DNA of 64,000 nt from Oopsacas minuta (Eukaryota; Porifera; Hexactinellida; Lyssacinosida; Leucopsacidae): NCBI GenBank assembly GCA_024704765.1, contig JAKMXF010000026.1, forward strand, positions 1 to 64,000, in the 5' to 3' direction. Under the pieces are notes generated by a model, which worked only from the letters and a program-made list of their open reading frames with translations, had not been told where the DNA came from and ran no database searches. Each line of letters begins with the position of its first letter. Within the stretch, counting starts at the first letter, position 1. Below, piece after piece: positions 42,811 through 55,745 of the stretch. A program made the translations under genes and the position numbers.

Positions 42811-45800
42811 AGGATATTCAACTAGGGTCAGTTCAATCACTAATTTCTCCTACTTGTGCTCATCAGATTTACCCGAAATTAATATCATTCGGTAGAGGAG
42901 TGTTGGACGTTATATAAAATATAATTTTCTCTGATATTTTTTAACTTTTACCTATCTGTTTTGTCATGACGAGTAGGGCGCTTCTCTACTAATAAAGATG
43001 ACTTAAAAGTGAGAATTCAAATCTAAAATTTTGTGTCTATATTTGTGATCATGGACGTTTATGTAAATTAAATTTCATCCAAAAATTCCTAAAACTCGAG
43101 GGGACACCAAGTATTCAAATTTGAAGTCAGAGTTATATTTGGAGGCGGGCGAGTATCATTATAGAAAAGTAGGGTCAGTTCAAATTGATATTTGATATCC
43201 AAAATCGAACACAAACTTTTATATTTTGATAACAGTCGATAGCTGAGATATGGATGTTTACCATCATGTCACTATAATCATGAAATTCTGGAAGATACAG
43301 TCACAATGGGGTTCTCAAAAATGGCATAATTGTCGTTTTTATGTATTTTCGAGATTTCAAAATCATCCATTCCCAGAATCACCTGAAACTTTACAGGTTC
43401 CTTCTTTTATATTGTATCATTCAATTTCCTTTTAAACAAACAGGGGTCGCTACTACTTTTGTAATGAATATTCGAAAAATAATATTTTGTGAAAATATGT
43501 TTTTCCACCAGCAATATCATTATTTACATTGTCTAGTACATTACTAGATTATCTCATAAGACTAATGAGCATGACTGTTGTTTATCGTGTAAAGCAACAC
43601 ATCTTATAACTTTTCTTTTGTTTCCCACTCTATTGTTGCTACAGCAAACAAATAATGAAAGCGTAAAATACTCACCTATTTTGATATCTCAAATATTCAT
43701 AAGTCCAACTTCATTCTACTTATGTATTCTAATAAAATTATGATGGAACAATGCGACTGTGAGGTTAGTGCAGTATTCAAAACGGGTAACTTCAGCCACT
43801 CTAAATCTATATTTGTATAAAATTACTACTTGTTCTAACTCTTTTAGTCTTTCGTCCTAGTTTACTCATAACAGTTTCGCAATTGTTATGAATAATTCTT
43901 CTTTCAATCAATAAAGGCCCTGTTAAGTGCTATTGATTTAATTAATTACATTTAAAGAAATTTACATAATCTTTCAATATACGTAATAGTTGGGAATACA
44001 TCTGAATGTTTTAAGTTATGTAATCTGAAATATACGATCCGAGTTATATGAAGCAGTTGAATGTCAGAAGTATAATAACTATGGTTTTTCATCGAGGTCC
44101 TTAGAAAGTACAGCCCTGCTTTATGTATTTAGCAACCGTTTTACTTCTCTCAAAACGATATTAATCTTGGGCTGATTTTACCAGTTGATAGAGTGTCAAT
44201 ATTGTAGGCCAGTTAAGAAGTTGATAGATTCGATCATACTCAATTTAGCCTAGGCCAAAATGAGTACTCAACTTGGCTGAAACTTGTCGTGTATTCATTT
44301 TGGCCGTGACATATATACACTCGATTAGTACTAATAAGTATATTTACTAGAAGACTAAATCCAACTAGGAACATTGTTACAGGTAAGGATATAAATATAT
44401 GCATGTACAGTATTTAGAATATAATTGTAACCATTACTTGAAGTACAAAATTTGGATCACTTTTGCCTTATCACCATATACTCTAAACAAAATTATTCCA
44501 CTCCACAAGGGCAGTAATGGCATGTTACTAACAAATAAATGGCGACTATGACCACTTGTGTACCATCTGTATGCTGAGATGATAGGGTGCCTTCTGAGTA
44601 AAACTTATCTGCCATTATTTAACAAACATATTTCATCCTGTATATAAAATACGTAAGCTCTACAACTATCAAATTTACATTACGACTATCAGTTATTTTA
44701 AAATGATAATAATTGAACTTTTAAACATACATATTGCTTATCTAATGGTATTTATCAGCAAAAAGATTTGTCCAATGACTCATTAAAGACACGATACCAT
44801 TATGATCGGTAGTACAAATACTATCCTGTTTAGCCTTAAGAGATGAAACTCTCCAGATTCGCAACTTATATTGGTTACAATATCAACCTCAGAACATATT
44901 TCTAAAGACTGGTTTGTGATTTCCTCATTTTCAACATTACAAATAAATATTGTAGGCCTGAGTAAGTGGCTCATTAACTAAACTTTGAATTCGATCTCGA
45001 TATTCACCATATTTAACTTCTAAGGCATTAATACCATTAGAGTCAAATTCCCCTCTTTGTTCGATTACCCAACCAATGAAATCAGTCATGATCTCTCCAC
45101 TTAAACATACTTCTTACCAAACGTTTGATATACTAAATAAGGGCCATGTTCAGGTTGGCTGATACTAACCACAAAACTAATAGTGGACTATACTCCAAAA
45201 AGATTTACCATAACAACTTAAGATACAGCTTGTGAAAGTGTTACACTCATCAAAATAGAAAGTTTCAGTGAATTGCAATACTCTAGAAACTTTTTGAGAA
45301 AAGACAAACCATAAAACTTAGCGCCATCTACCTACAACTGAGATTCAGATGTATTAAACAGCTAATATACATTATGACCTCCACTTAGTGGCCTAAGAGT
45401 TTCGGTGTCGGAATCTCTCTTCAATCGGTCATACTCAACTAAATCGGAGGCTGAAGATGTCCACAATAAGAAGCATGTCGTCTCATAAATCTAATTCAAG
45501 ATCCAATAAATTTAGGTTACTAAATGAGGAAACTGAATCGAAACACTCAGCTACATTTATGTACATCTTTAATGATAGTAGACGTAATTAAATATGCTCT
45601 CATGGGAATACCTAGCTTTGTAATCTTAACAGGTTTACTATCAGAGTAGACCTTCTTGCAAATTGTTCCCCAAATGAAGTAGGCATGTTGGCGCTGACAG
45701 ACTGCTTGCGGATCAAAGCATCAAAGGACTGAAATGTGGAGACAATTAAGTTAACCATGAGACAATACAAGCAAGAAGAGTAGTATACAGTAAGGATGTA

Positions 45801-46956
45801 GCCGGAGATGCGAAGAGCGAATCAGAAAAAGAACCGGAATTATTTGATTTACTGAGAGAGTGCAAGCCAATTCGAGCACGCCATAATTCAATACAAATCA
45901 TAAGTATAAGTAAGAGTAGAAATATAAGTAGAAAAAACGATAATGCCGCTTGTCAAGCAAAGCAAAGAGAAAGAAATAGCAAAAAGCAAAACAATAAACA
46001 CAAATCAGAAATACTGAAGCATGATTCAATATGGATGAGGCAGATATATGATTATTTGTCAAAATGTATATTTCATTGTGATGGATAAAATTCGCAATTA
46101 CAGTATTTTGCGCTTTCGTTATTCGTTGTTGTAGCAACATTAGAATGAGAAACAAGAGAAGAGTTATAAGATGTGTTGCCTTACGCGATAAATAACAGTC
46201 ATGCTCATTAGTCTTAGGAGAAAGTCTAGTATTGTACAAGGCAATGTGAATAATGGCTAGTGGAAAAAATATTTTCACAAAATATTATTTTTCGAATATT
46301 CATTACAAAAGTAGTAGCGACCCCTGTTTGTTTAAAAGGAAATTGAATGATACAATATAAAAGAAGGAACCTGTAAAGTTTCAGGTGATTCTGGGAATGG
46401 ATGATTTTGAAATTTCGAAAATACATATAAACGACAATTATGCCATTTTTGAGAACCCCATTGTGACTGTATCTTCCAGAATTTCATGATTATAGTGACA
46501 TGATGGTAAACATCCATATCTCAGCTATCGACTGTTATCAAAATATAAAAGTTTGTGTTCGATTTTGGATATCAAATATCAATTTGAACTGACCCTACTT
46601 TTCTATAATGATACTCGCCCGCCTCCAAATATAACTCTGACTTCAAATTTGAATACTTGGTGTCCCCTCGAGTTTTAGGAATTTTTGGATGAAATTTAAT
46701 TTACATAAACGTCCATGATCACAAATATAGACACAAAATTTTAGATTTGAATTCTCACTTTTAAGTCATCTTTATTAGTAGAGAAGCGCCCTACTCGTCA
46801 TGACAAAACAGATAGGTAAAAGTTAAAAAATATCAGAGAAAATTATATTTTATATAACGTCCAACACTCCTCTACCGAATGATATTAATTTCGGGTAGAT
46901 CTGATGAGCACAAGTAGGAGAAATTAGTGATTAAACTGACCCTGGTTGAATATCCT
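42811..46956. mobile_element. 4.1-kb element with very long inverted arms
   Basis: The left arm (42811-43672) and right arm (46102-46956) are inverted copies over about 860 bp at very high identity, starting AGGATATTCAAC(T/C)AGGGTC at both outer ends. The 2.4-kb centre carries no intact gene, but some frames look like decayed coding sequence, for example 44783-45089 on the minus strand. Adjacent bases (TTAAC left, TATAAC right) do not give an unambiguous target duplication. Long arms with a decayed centre fit a foldback-type or long-TIR DNA transposon of unknown superfamily. The paired ORFs in the two arms are mirror images, not genes. Confidence 0.75.
44783..45089 (-). pseudogene. Unidentified coding relic inside the long-TIR element
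   Basis: A minus-strand frame starts MTDFIGWVIEQRGEFDS, continues NALEVKYGEYRDRIQSL, then after a one-base shift ENEEITNQSLEICSEVDI. Composition looks protein-coding. A further frame upstream (about 45330-45110, DGAKFYGLSFLKKFLEYC with stops) may belong to the same product. It could be the remnant of this element's transposase; I do not recognise the family. Confidence 0.35.
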
Positions 46957-48780
46957 TATAACTTCACAGTCATAATTATTGTACATAACAGGAATTAGTT
47001 TCGCATTCATACGTTGCCATAGTACTCCTAAATTATAGAAATACCAGTGATGATATCAGTTGAAACCTGGTAGATTATTTAACTTTCAACTTGATCCGTC
47101 TTAAGATGAGAAAAATTGCCACTACATATTTCCATAACGCCATTTTTACAACCTAATTTTTCATTCTGAAGTGTGGGACAATTCTGGGCTACTTCTGTAT
47201 GATTTATAATGGCTAACCAATCATTATAAATGATTCTCAATATATAACACCTTTACTTACTGGAAAATGATCCTGTATTTCTGTCACCTAACGAACAAAT
47301 TCAGTTGATTAATCGCTAGTCATGAGTAAATAATGTTTGTTACAAAGCATGTCAACAAATTTACATTTTTTTGTTATGTACTAATCAAAAACCAACAAAA
47401 CCCCCAGAAAGCATTTTGTACATTTTATTTATTTCAGGGACTGCTTGGTGACACACGTAACAACGTTCTGAAGCACACTGGTTGAGAACCACTGTACTCG
47501 AGACTTAGAATTAAATCTGTAAATTACTTTTAGAAAGGCACTATTCATAAACTCCACCTTTGACGAATTCCTTAGATGGTGGCTATTATTTCTTATTTCC
47601 CTGAATTATCTTATACATCAGCCACTTGTTTTAAATTCATAATGGTCACCTTCTCTATACAACTGCCATGAACCTCAAATTACTTACATCTTTTTTTAAG
47701 CAAAATGCACAAGCCATCTCCATTCTGCGAATCGAGCTACTGGAATGACAGCATAGATCCCAACCTAAGAGAAGCTGGTCACCTTCTCACCTCCAATTGG
47801 ACACTTCATTAGGTAAATTCCTGAGTTCCAACTCTATAATTGACTTCTAGACTTGAAGTATTACAGTATTCAAGCATCAATCTCGAAAAATGAAAATAGG
47901 AGCACAAATTTGTACACTTTATCAGTCCCCTTCATTGCTTTTTCAATGTAAAATTTTTGATAAGGAGTACGAATTTTGAACGTCCCTTGGTGTACGTATT
48001 AACTAGACTTTACTGTATTCTATATGTCTTAGGCAATCCTGATAGCGAGATTTTATCAAGTATCAAATTTTTGGACTGAAAACACCAAATTTGTGAATGA
48101 AAGTCAGGTTTAAGCCGTTTTGTCCTTTTAGAGCTTATTTGAATTCTACGATATTGTTTCTTCCTAAATGGTTCACTCACTTCATAGCTGAAATACCCAA
48201 TGACGGAAGGTATTAATGTTGACGTTAATGCTGGATTGACTGACGAGTGCCGATTTACAACGGATTCCGCCAATTCGCACGTTGTGGTGCAAATTATTCT
48301 CACCTAATTTGATTGTTCAATTGGAGGTGATATTAATTAATTAATTGAATTTCAATACACTTAATGAATTAATCCATTTTCTATTCATCATTTCACAATG
48401 AGAAATACTTTTCAATTGGAGAGACTAGATGATATGAATTCCAAAGATTGCTCAAAGTAAGCAAACACACATCAAGTAAATACACTCCGGGAATATTTAG
48501 CATAGAGGAATGTAATATACAGGTTGTGATCACCTGTGATATTTGAAACCTCGAACATAGATACAAAATGATCTTGTTCAAACTCAGATTCGTTTCTTAA
48601 TAATATACCTATTACCTTTGTATTATTCGAATTTTAAATACATATTGCGCCCTATATACGCCCCCTGGAAGTAGTCGAGTAGACCAGCTATCTCGATCGT
48701 AGGTAGCAGGCCCATTGACGCTTACTCAATCAGTTCGGCGACGTCTGCTAGTGAGGCGATTACAAGGGCTAGTATCTTTT
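46957..48780. other. Intronic; hAT terminus at 47440-47494
   Basis: At 47494, reading on the minus strand, CAGTGGTTCTCAACCAGTGT is a hAT (Charlie-type) terminal inverted repeat, with GTGTGTCACCAAGCAG further in. The matching other end was not found. The rest of this intronic stretch shows no coding frame I can support. Confidence 0.5.
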
Positions 48781-49260
48781 GGATGGGTATAGCCAACTCT
48801 TCGTCATGTGTGTAGTCAGCTGCAGTCCTATATCCTGCATATGCCGCCAGATATTCTTTGTGAGGTGGAAGGAGCAACACTTCACCACTGTGTTAGGTCA
48901 CACATGCTCCATTCTCAAGTCCAGGGGATTCTTTTTAGGCTAGGCAAGAGCACAAAGTGGCGAATTTGCCCCCACATCCTCAGTCTTGTTAGGAAGTAGC
49001 ACGAACAGACTGGGCACAGATGACCGGTCTTCATAGGATCATCTCCCCCATGGAGTCCATGCATGACATACACCAGGGCGAAGAGGTGAGGCGTCGTCTA
49101 GAAGATGCCCTCAACATGCAATATCTTGCTTTTCTGCAGATCCTGAGTTTGCGTTGTGTCACGAAGATGAGGAATCTGTGTACATCATCTGCAACAGAGT
49201 CGTAGAGCAAGAATTGCTCTCCCTTGGCTGTCTGTCGCTAGACTGCTGGTAAAGCTAGCT
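48781..49260 (+). pseudogene. Non-LTR retrotransposon (LINE) C-terminal fragment, probable
   Basis: After MQYLAF the sequence reads, with a one-base frame change, ADPEFALCHEDEESVYIICN then LLSLGCLSLDCW. This resembles the C-terminal zinc-knuckle of I/R1/Jockey-like LINE proteins (DP.CR.C..E.ET..HI.C.C...R...LG), although the first Cys and the final Cys/His are altered. Base composition here is more GC-rich than in the surroundings. No reverse transcriptase domain is found. Identification rests on one short motif. Confidence 0.4.
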
Positions 49261-50822
49261 CTGTTAGAGTGGTAGGCTGTGCTGGAACTGTTCGCTTCAG
49301 GCTGTCCAGTTTCGATAGTTTAGCAGCAGTATCCTCTGATGTTTTAGCAAACTCTCGCCAACTATGTGTTGTTCGCTATCCTGGGAATCCCGTGCTTTTC
49401 TCTTCATGCCTACCTTCGCTTCACAACATCCCGCTGTCTGCTCATCAGGCCCATCGGAGTGCTCATTCGTGCGCTTAACTATCACCATCCCTTTGGTATG
49501 GGCCCTAGCTTTGCAGATCTCTCTCCAATCCCAATCAATGCACACCATCTCCTTTCTCTCCTCACTTAACTCCTCTCCATTGAGGTGCAGTTACCAAGGA
49601 AGAAGAACAGTGGTTATGATGCGGTAGCTGCACCTCTCTTGAACTCTCAGACTTCACTTACAGCACTATTCCTCTTAGACATCTATTGTATTACCATTTA
49701 TCAAATAATAAGGCCATGTAAAGTAATATACTTGTTTCTTATCCCCGCTCGCCCCAAATTTTGTGCCCCCTTCCGAAAGATTGTATTTGTGTTGTTCCAA
49801 ATTTCTTGATAATTGTAATTCTTTGGCCACAGAATGTGAAATCCACATTTTACTAGTTGTATAGTTGAAAAATTCAATATTTTGATATCCAGAGAGAATG
49901 TGGCGAGATAATCGAGGGGTAAAAATAATTTATATATCAACTGGTCTATAAAAATTATATATAAAATACCGCCCACCATGCCCCTTTCCGAAGAATTCCC
50001 GGATGAGAAACGATTAATAAATTTTACATGCCTAAGTATTTATTCTATTTTGTAGTACACATGCATATATCTATTTGACATTCAATATACAATATTTATG
50101 ACTTGACTTGATTCATCTGAATCTGATTAGGTTTCTAGTTATCGAATAGAAACCTAAAAGGGTTAATTTCCCCACACAAACGGAGTGTTCAAAATTTACG
50201 CAATACTTAATGCATGAATTCGATTTCCCACTGGCAAGTATTCTCATGTCGTCTTTTGTAGTAGAATTAGGTTGTATTTTAACTTGTAACATGTCATACA
50301 CCCTATCCTTAGAAGTATTATATAATTATAAGTTGAATGAACAAAATATCTGTTACAGATATCCTTCCGATCTATCCCAGCAAGGCCAATATTTAAAGGT
50401 GGAGGGCTAGTTTACTTTGCCAAGACATTTCCCATCCAGAGATTAAAATCATTACCCAGATTACCGATGTATCATTACCAGCGGTTTATCTGGAAATTTC
50501 TGGGTCGGCACTTTTTCGAGCAGGTACTCTCCTGGGATGGCACATTTTGGGCGGTAACATATTGTTCTTGTACTAATTTGAGTCTCATGGTCGGCATCTT
50601 TGTCTTTCATGACTGGTGAACTGATACTTTTAGGGACCTGTCTAGCACCTAGATAAAACCCTGATCATAGGGTGCTATCCAGGCGCATGCGACGCGACTA
50701 CAGGTGCATAACTTAGGCAATTATATCTCTAGGCGTATGAAATGAATTAGAATCAATTTTTAGGCTTATGACCCTGAGAACCTGGATGAAACCCTGGCCC
50801 GATCATTACAGTATATAATAAT
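49261..50822. other. Intronic, no gene recognised
   Basis: Frames on both strands at 49270-49630 overlap each other in a GC-richer block and share no recognisable domain; they may be the tail of the LINE fragment. From 49690 onward the sequence is plain AT-rich. Confidence 0.4.
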
Positions 50823-51137
50823 ACGAACCTTTTACTCGTCTCTTCGCGATGAACTCGGCGCATTGCGCCTCGAATTATCCATTATTCTCCAAATTGACGG
50901 CCCCTTTCAGTATTATCATATAGATATATTTAGAACAATGTAATTCACAAATATACGTATATGGGACATATATTATTGAAATATTTTGTAAGATCAACCC
51001 CCTTTGTAGCCGTTGGGAGCAAGTATCTACTTATATTTCGAGATATTGCTAATTGTTTCCTGTATATTCATAAAAACAACAATATATTTACATATCAACG
51101 CACAAACAAACAAACAGCAATTGAGAGTTAATATAGA
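50823..51137 (-). mobile_element. Helitron-like element, minus-strand copy in DIP2 intron 2
   Basis: On the minus strand it starts TCTATATTAACTCTCAATTG at 51137 and ends with GAGGCGCAATGCGCCGAG, then GTTCATCGCGAAGAGACGAG and AAAAGGTTCGT at 50823. It is 315 bp long and near-identical to the ends of the copy at 39453-40076, in opposite orientation. Confidence 0.65.
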
Positions 51138-51963
51138 TATTGCTTACACTACCATATTCGGACTCAATATACTCGGTTACCCCAGTATAGTCGTCGAAGG
51201 TATGATTCTACCTCAATCTTGAAATTTCTTTACTTTATATTCATAAGAACAAAATTAGATTGAAATATGAGAAACTTGAAATTTAATTTGGTTGAGTATA
51301 GGTTGTATAGTTGAGTACATCTAGACATTTTAAAAACTTGATTTATGTAATTGGACTCTTTTAATCGACTTTGGACCCCAATTTCTATAGAACGCTCAAT
51401 CCATGTGTATATTGTATAGACTGTGACTACATTCATTTTTCGCCCCTTTGGTCACTTTATGCCCACAGTGATCAGAGTATGGGCTATTCTTTGGCCCAGG
51501 TATTAGGATAAATCCGGAAAGATTTTATTTATATTTTCCAAACTTATGGATAATTCTTTGGTTATAGATTGTACAATCCATACTTTAGTATATGTATAGT
51601 TGAAAAGTTAAATATTTATATACCCGTGATGAGATAATCGAAGGGTTATATATTTTAGATTTTAACTGTGTTATAACGAAATAAAATACAAACATCATCC
51701 GCCATCCCAGTTTTCGAAGAAATTAGAGATGAGAAACAAGTAATATATTTACATGCACTAACAAGGAATAAAAACATACCGTATTGTTACAATTCATACC
51801 TATAGTAAAATTTAGTGGCCCCTCGAAGTACAGGCTCTAGGCTACAACCTAGTTAGCCTATATTTTAATGTCGGGTGCACATCTAGAGGTCACTGCGAGT
51901 ATTAGTGCCAAATTTAGTTCCTTGAACTCTAAAGGTGTGAATAGGAGAGCGTACACTTATATA

Positions 51964-52859
51964 CAGTCAGGGGACAAAAGTATTCGAACACACAAATATA
52001 TTGTCATAAATTGTATACTCTTTCCCGCTCCTATATATTGTGTAGTCTATATTCATAGCTGCAATCTAGTAATTTGCATAGAATAACATATGTTTTTCAA
52101 GAATTTCAAAGAAATATTCTCGATTTACACTTTTTGAATGTGTTAATTATTAATAATCATTAGATCATTATTGATAATCAAAATATGTGGTAATTCAAAG
52201 CCTATTAAGAATCTATAATTTCTGACTTGATATTTGAATTCTACGTAGGCGAGTTATCCCACATTGAAATTTCCAATGGGATTGAACAATTTTTACCAAA
52301 GTTATAGAAGAATTTCAATTTGTCCCACTTGTGCCACTTTTGAAAAAAGTGGCACAGGTGGCAGGAAAAAGCGCCACTACAAGGGAATCAACTAGGGTTA
52401 GCAGGAATAAATCAAAGTAATATTTTCGAATGATATGACTATGCTAACCCTTGAATTCCAAAATAACCTCTTGGTAGCGGCCACTTGTGCCACCTTGGGC
52501 AAAAGGTGGCACAAATGACACAAATAGAAATTCATCTATAACTCTGGTAAAAATTGTCCAATCTGGGGTAACTCGCCTACGTAGAATTCAAATATCAGGT
52601 CAGAAATTATAGATTCTTAATAGGTTTTGAATTACCACATATTTTGATTATCAATAATTATCTAATAATTATTAATAATTAACACCTTCAAAAAGTGTAA
52701 ATCGAAAATATTTTTTTGAAATTCTTGAAAAACATGTTATTCTATGCAAATTACTAGATTGCAGCTATGAATATAGACTCCACAATTTATAGGAGCTGGA
52801 GAGAGGATATAATTTATGACAATATATTTGTGTGTTCGAATACTTTTGTCCCCTGACTG
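51964..52859. mobile_element. Complete palindromic Tc1/mariner-type MITE
   Basis: An 896-bp foldback bounded by TA at both sides (51962-51963, 52860-52861). Both ends start CAGTCAGGGGACAAAAGTAT and the inverted similarity continues for several hundred bases through AAAAAGTG..AATTATTAATAA to a centre with inverted GTGGCAC blocks. A CAGT..GGGACAAAAGTATTCGAACA terminus is typical of Tc1-group elements. There is no transposase frame; its termini differ from those of the intact Tc1 element at 26483-27818, so that element is unlikely to be its source. Confidence 0.85.
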
Positions 52860-52993
52860 TATATATATTTTATCGGATTACTTATATGTCGGCTAGCCGA
52901 AAAAACAGCTAATTTATTGGAATTAGTATGCATTAACTAACTAAATCAATTAAGTTCACAATTTTTTGTCTAATTGTCTTTTCTTTTTTGTTT

Positions 52994-55745
52994 TCATCTC
53001 GGTAAATATCGCTTCCGTTTATTTGGTGGACGCCCTTTACTCTTATCATGTCTAGGATTCATTACTTTAATGATATTCGAGGTAGTCTTGTGTGCTATTT
53101 GTGCTTCGGGGTGATCGACAGCTAGTAGATGGTAGATATCAGCTAGTTTCTCTTTTACCATACTATAAGAACTCTGATCGAAAGAGGCAATATACGCTAT
53201 GTTCTTAACTCTGTTGTCATTATTGCATACCTTTCATCCTTTGAAATATTCGAATCAGTTTCCACAGTTCTAATGTCTTGTATATTGTTGTCATTGCATA
53301 TGAAATTGTATAGGACATAACCATTATCTTCACGACTCTTAGCCTAAACGTAGAAGAACAATGTTAATTAATGCACAAAATATTGGAATAGATTTTTCAG
53401 TGAATTTTAAAATGCATAACAGTAGTCTTACCCTCCAAAAATCTGCTATTGCATTGCATGGTACATCAGTCAATCTTTGTTGATGATAAACTAGTAGCAT
53501 GTGCCGACATGGCAAACCCATGATGCTGGAAACAGGCAAGTGCAAGATGTCAATGTTGTTATACGTGTTGATCTTCTTGACACTGTTGAATATAGACCCA
53601 AGTCAATTGCTATTAACTTCTCTGAATCATCATTTTGATAATCATATTCCTCTTGAGCAACTAAAAAAGTGAAATAAAAGCACAATATCTTAGTAAATAA
53701 TACACATAATTTAGTGCGTTTTACCTGTTTATGTATAGAACGTAATATGTTGCGTAGGCTATGGAATGGTTGGTAAGGCCATGGCCATGGCCTACCAAAG
53801 GCCTCACCAATGGCCCTAACAATCTCTAAACGAGTTACGCCTCTGTGTTTACTTCAAAGGACGTATTACACAGCTTAAGATTCAAATCATACATGTAACA
53901 CTTGAAGCTGCACTTATTATTATTATTATTATTATTATAATCTCAAAATTACCTGAGGGGTCTTCTCGAGATAATATGTGTCTGACTTCAAAAACTAACT
54001 CTTCAGATGAACTAGATCTAGATACTTCATCAACGCAATACTGCATACATTGAGCAATTTGAGCTCTCACAATTGTAAGTGCGAATGGGGTTATATCTAA
54101 GTTATTTTCTATAGGATGCTTAGTTGAATAAGTAGCCATTTTAAGTGCCAACCGGGTTGCACGCCCTTTATTTTGTTCTGAAAGAGTATCTCTATTCTCA
54201 TCAATTCTGTTTGCTAGGTGTGTAAGTAGAATATGAGAATTTAAGTAGTGTTTTATAGAGGCATGTACTGATTCAGAACGTTGGGTGGAGTGAGCACCCA
54301 AAGTAAGGTATTCCCAGGTCCACCATGCAGCCCACTGTTTCCTTTTTTCGTAGAGAGATTATAGAAATTTTTCAACTGAATGGTAATGAATTTCGGTGGT
54401 TGTTTCTTGTTTGTGTTGAACTTGTTCTAACAAACGATTCCACTCTTCATCAAATAACAAACGAGAATTAGAATCTTGCTTTTTTGCAAATGATCCACCA
54501 ACTTTGCAAGAACGTGTTCCAACTTCTACGCAAATTTTCACTTCTCCCACTGAATAGGGATTTCATATGCAACATTACATTTTGCCCAATGTGAAATGTG
54601 CAAAGGAGGTGTACAATGCAAGGAAACGATGTCTTTATAGCAGCAGCCATTGCTGGGTCACCATCCGTGATTATTACTTTTGGTGGTTGTTTAAAAGCTT
54701 TTAGAAATTCAGTGAAAACCCATACAAAAGATTCATGGGTTTCACGATCGAGTAGAAAACAAGCTAAAATTTGAGTTCTTCCGTCATTGTCAATTGTTGT
54801 AAAGGCTGAGAATTTAAGAGCGTATTTGTTCGTTCCATGACTTGTATCAAATATTAGTGGATTATGATCAAGATTCTGGGCCCAGCGTTCAAGGCTATTA
54901 GTTACTGCCCAAAATGCCGCATTCAAGGAGCCGTCCCCGACCGTTTGAACAGAAAAATATAGGCCTTTGCTGGATTGTCTCTGTTGGAGGTAGTCAATAA
55001 AATTTGAAGCACCAAAGCTTCTCTCTTCAACACTTGGTTGGAATCGATTATAGACATCTTGATATGTCCATGTGATAGGATAATTCTTATCATGAGCCTT
55101 GCTAATAAAAACTTGGTTGATTTTAGTTGCTGAGAGACCAGCGCGCTTTAGTTCAAACCCTAGTGGGTTGAATTCTAAAGGGAATTCTCTAAGTGAGGCT
55201 TGTGCTAGACTACCACTATTGTTTTCCACTAAACTGTGATTGTGGAAAAAGTTAGCATGCGCAATTGCCCATCCTTCAACACAATCTTCAATACGAGTAT
55301 TGTAAGGACAGTTAGTTCGCTGAGTAACTGTCATACGTACATCATTGTATAAACTCATTTTTCTTGATTTGTAACAAGATAACATTCTTTTTTCCCCTTC
55401 CTTGATGTTTGTCTGTAAGTAGAGGTCCACACAAGATTGAATCGCCCCCCACCAGTTGTAAAGTCACTAGCCCATGTTTTTTATTCCACTTTTGCTGTTG
55501 CATGTGATTCCCACGGTCCTTTAGGCATATCATCAGGTAATACAACAGATCTGATCCGCCTTAATTCAACAATTGTTCTACGAAAGCCAGATAATGTTGT
55601 TATTCTGTCAGATCTGGCATGATCCTCAACTGAGGTGTGACTTTGTAAACCTTCAGTCTCCTCAGCGAAAACATTTTCTGTATTTTCACCAATAAATTGA
55701 GGGAATTGAAGGTTGGAAGACGCTACTCGAAATTTGGGATATCAG
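52994..55745 (-). pseudogene. MULE transposase pseudogene with introns
   Basis: Reads on the minus strand from about 55745. The N-terminal part has FRVASSNLQFPQF, then a FAR1-type zinc cluster (CPYNTRIEDC, then HNHSL). The MULE transposase core has FDTSHGTNKYALKFSAFTT (first catalytic Asp), PPKVIITDGDPAMAAAIK (second Asp) and HLLCTFHIGQN. Then comes STQRSESVHASIKHYLNSH and, after an intron (donor CAG|GTAATT near 53953, acceptor at about 53668), a SWIM zinc finger, CTCLFPAS..GLPCRHMLLV. A last exon leads to KSKGRPPNKRKRYLPR and a stop at 52994. At least four frameshifts and one stop (after SHATAKVE) disable it. It lies antisense inside DIP2 intron 2. Confidence 0.85.
53916..53940. repeat. (ATT)n microsatellite
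   Basis: About eight tandem ATT units inside the first MULE intron. Confidence 0.8.

Noticed and set aside
43250-46517. Pairs of near-identical 61-68-codon frames at 43250-43547 and 46226-46517
   Set aside because: They are the same sequence in the two inverted arms of the long-TIR element, with no known domain or splice context.
49269-49627. Overlapping frames on both strands in the GC-richer block
   Set aside because: No recognisable domain, mutually overlapping, and next to a LINE fragment; better explained as retrotransposon remains.
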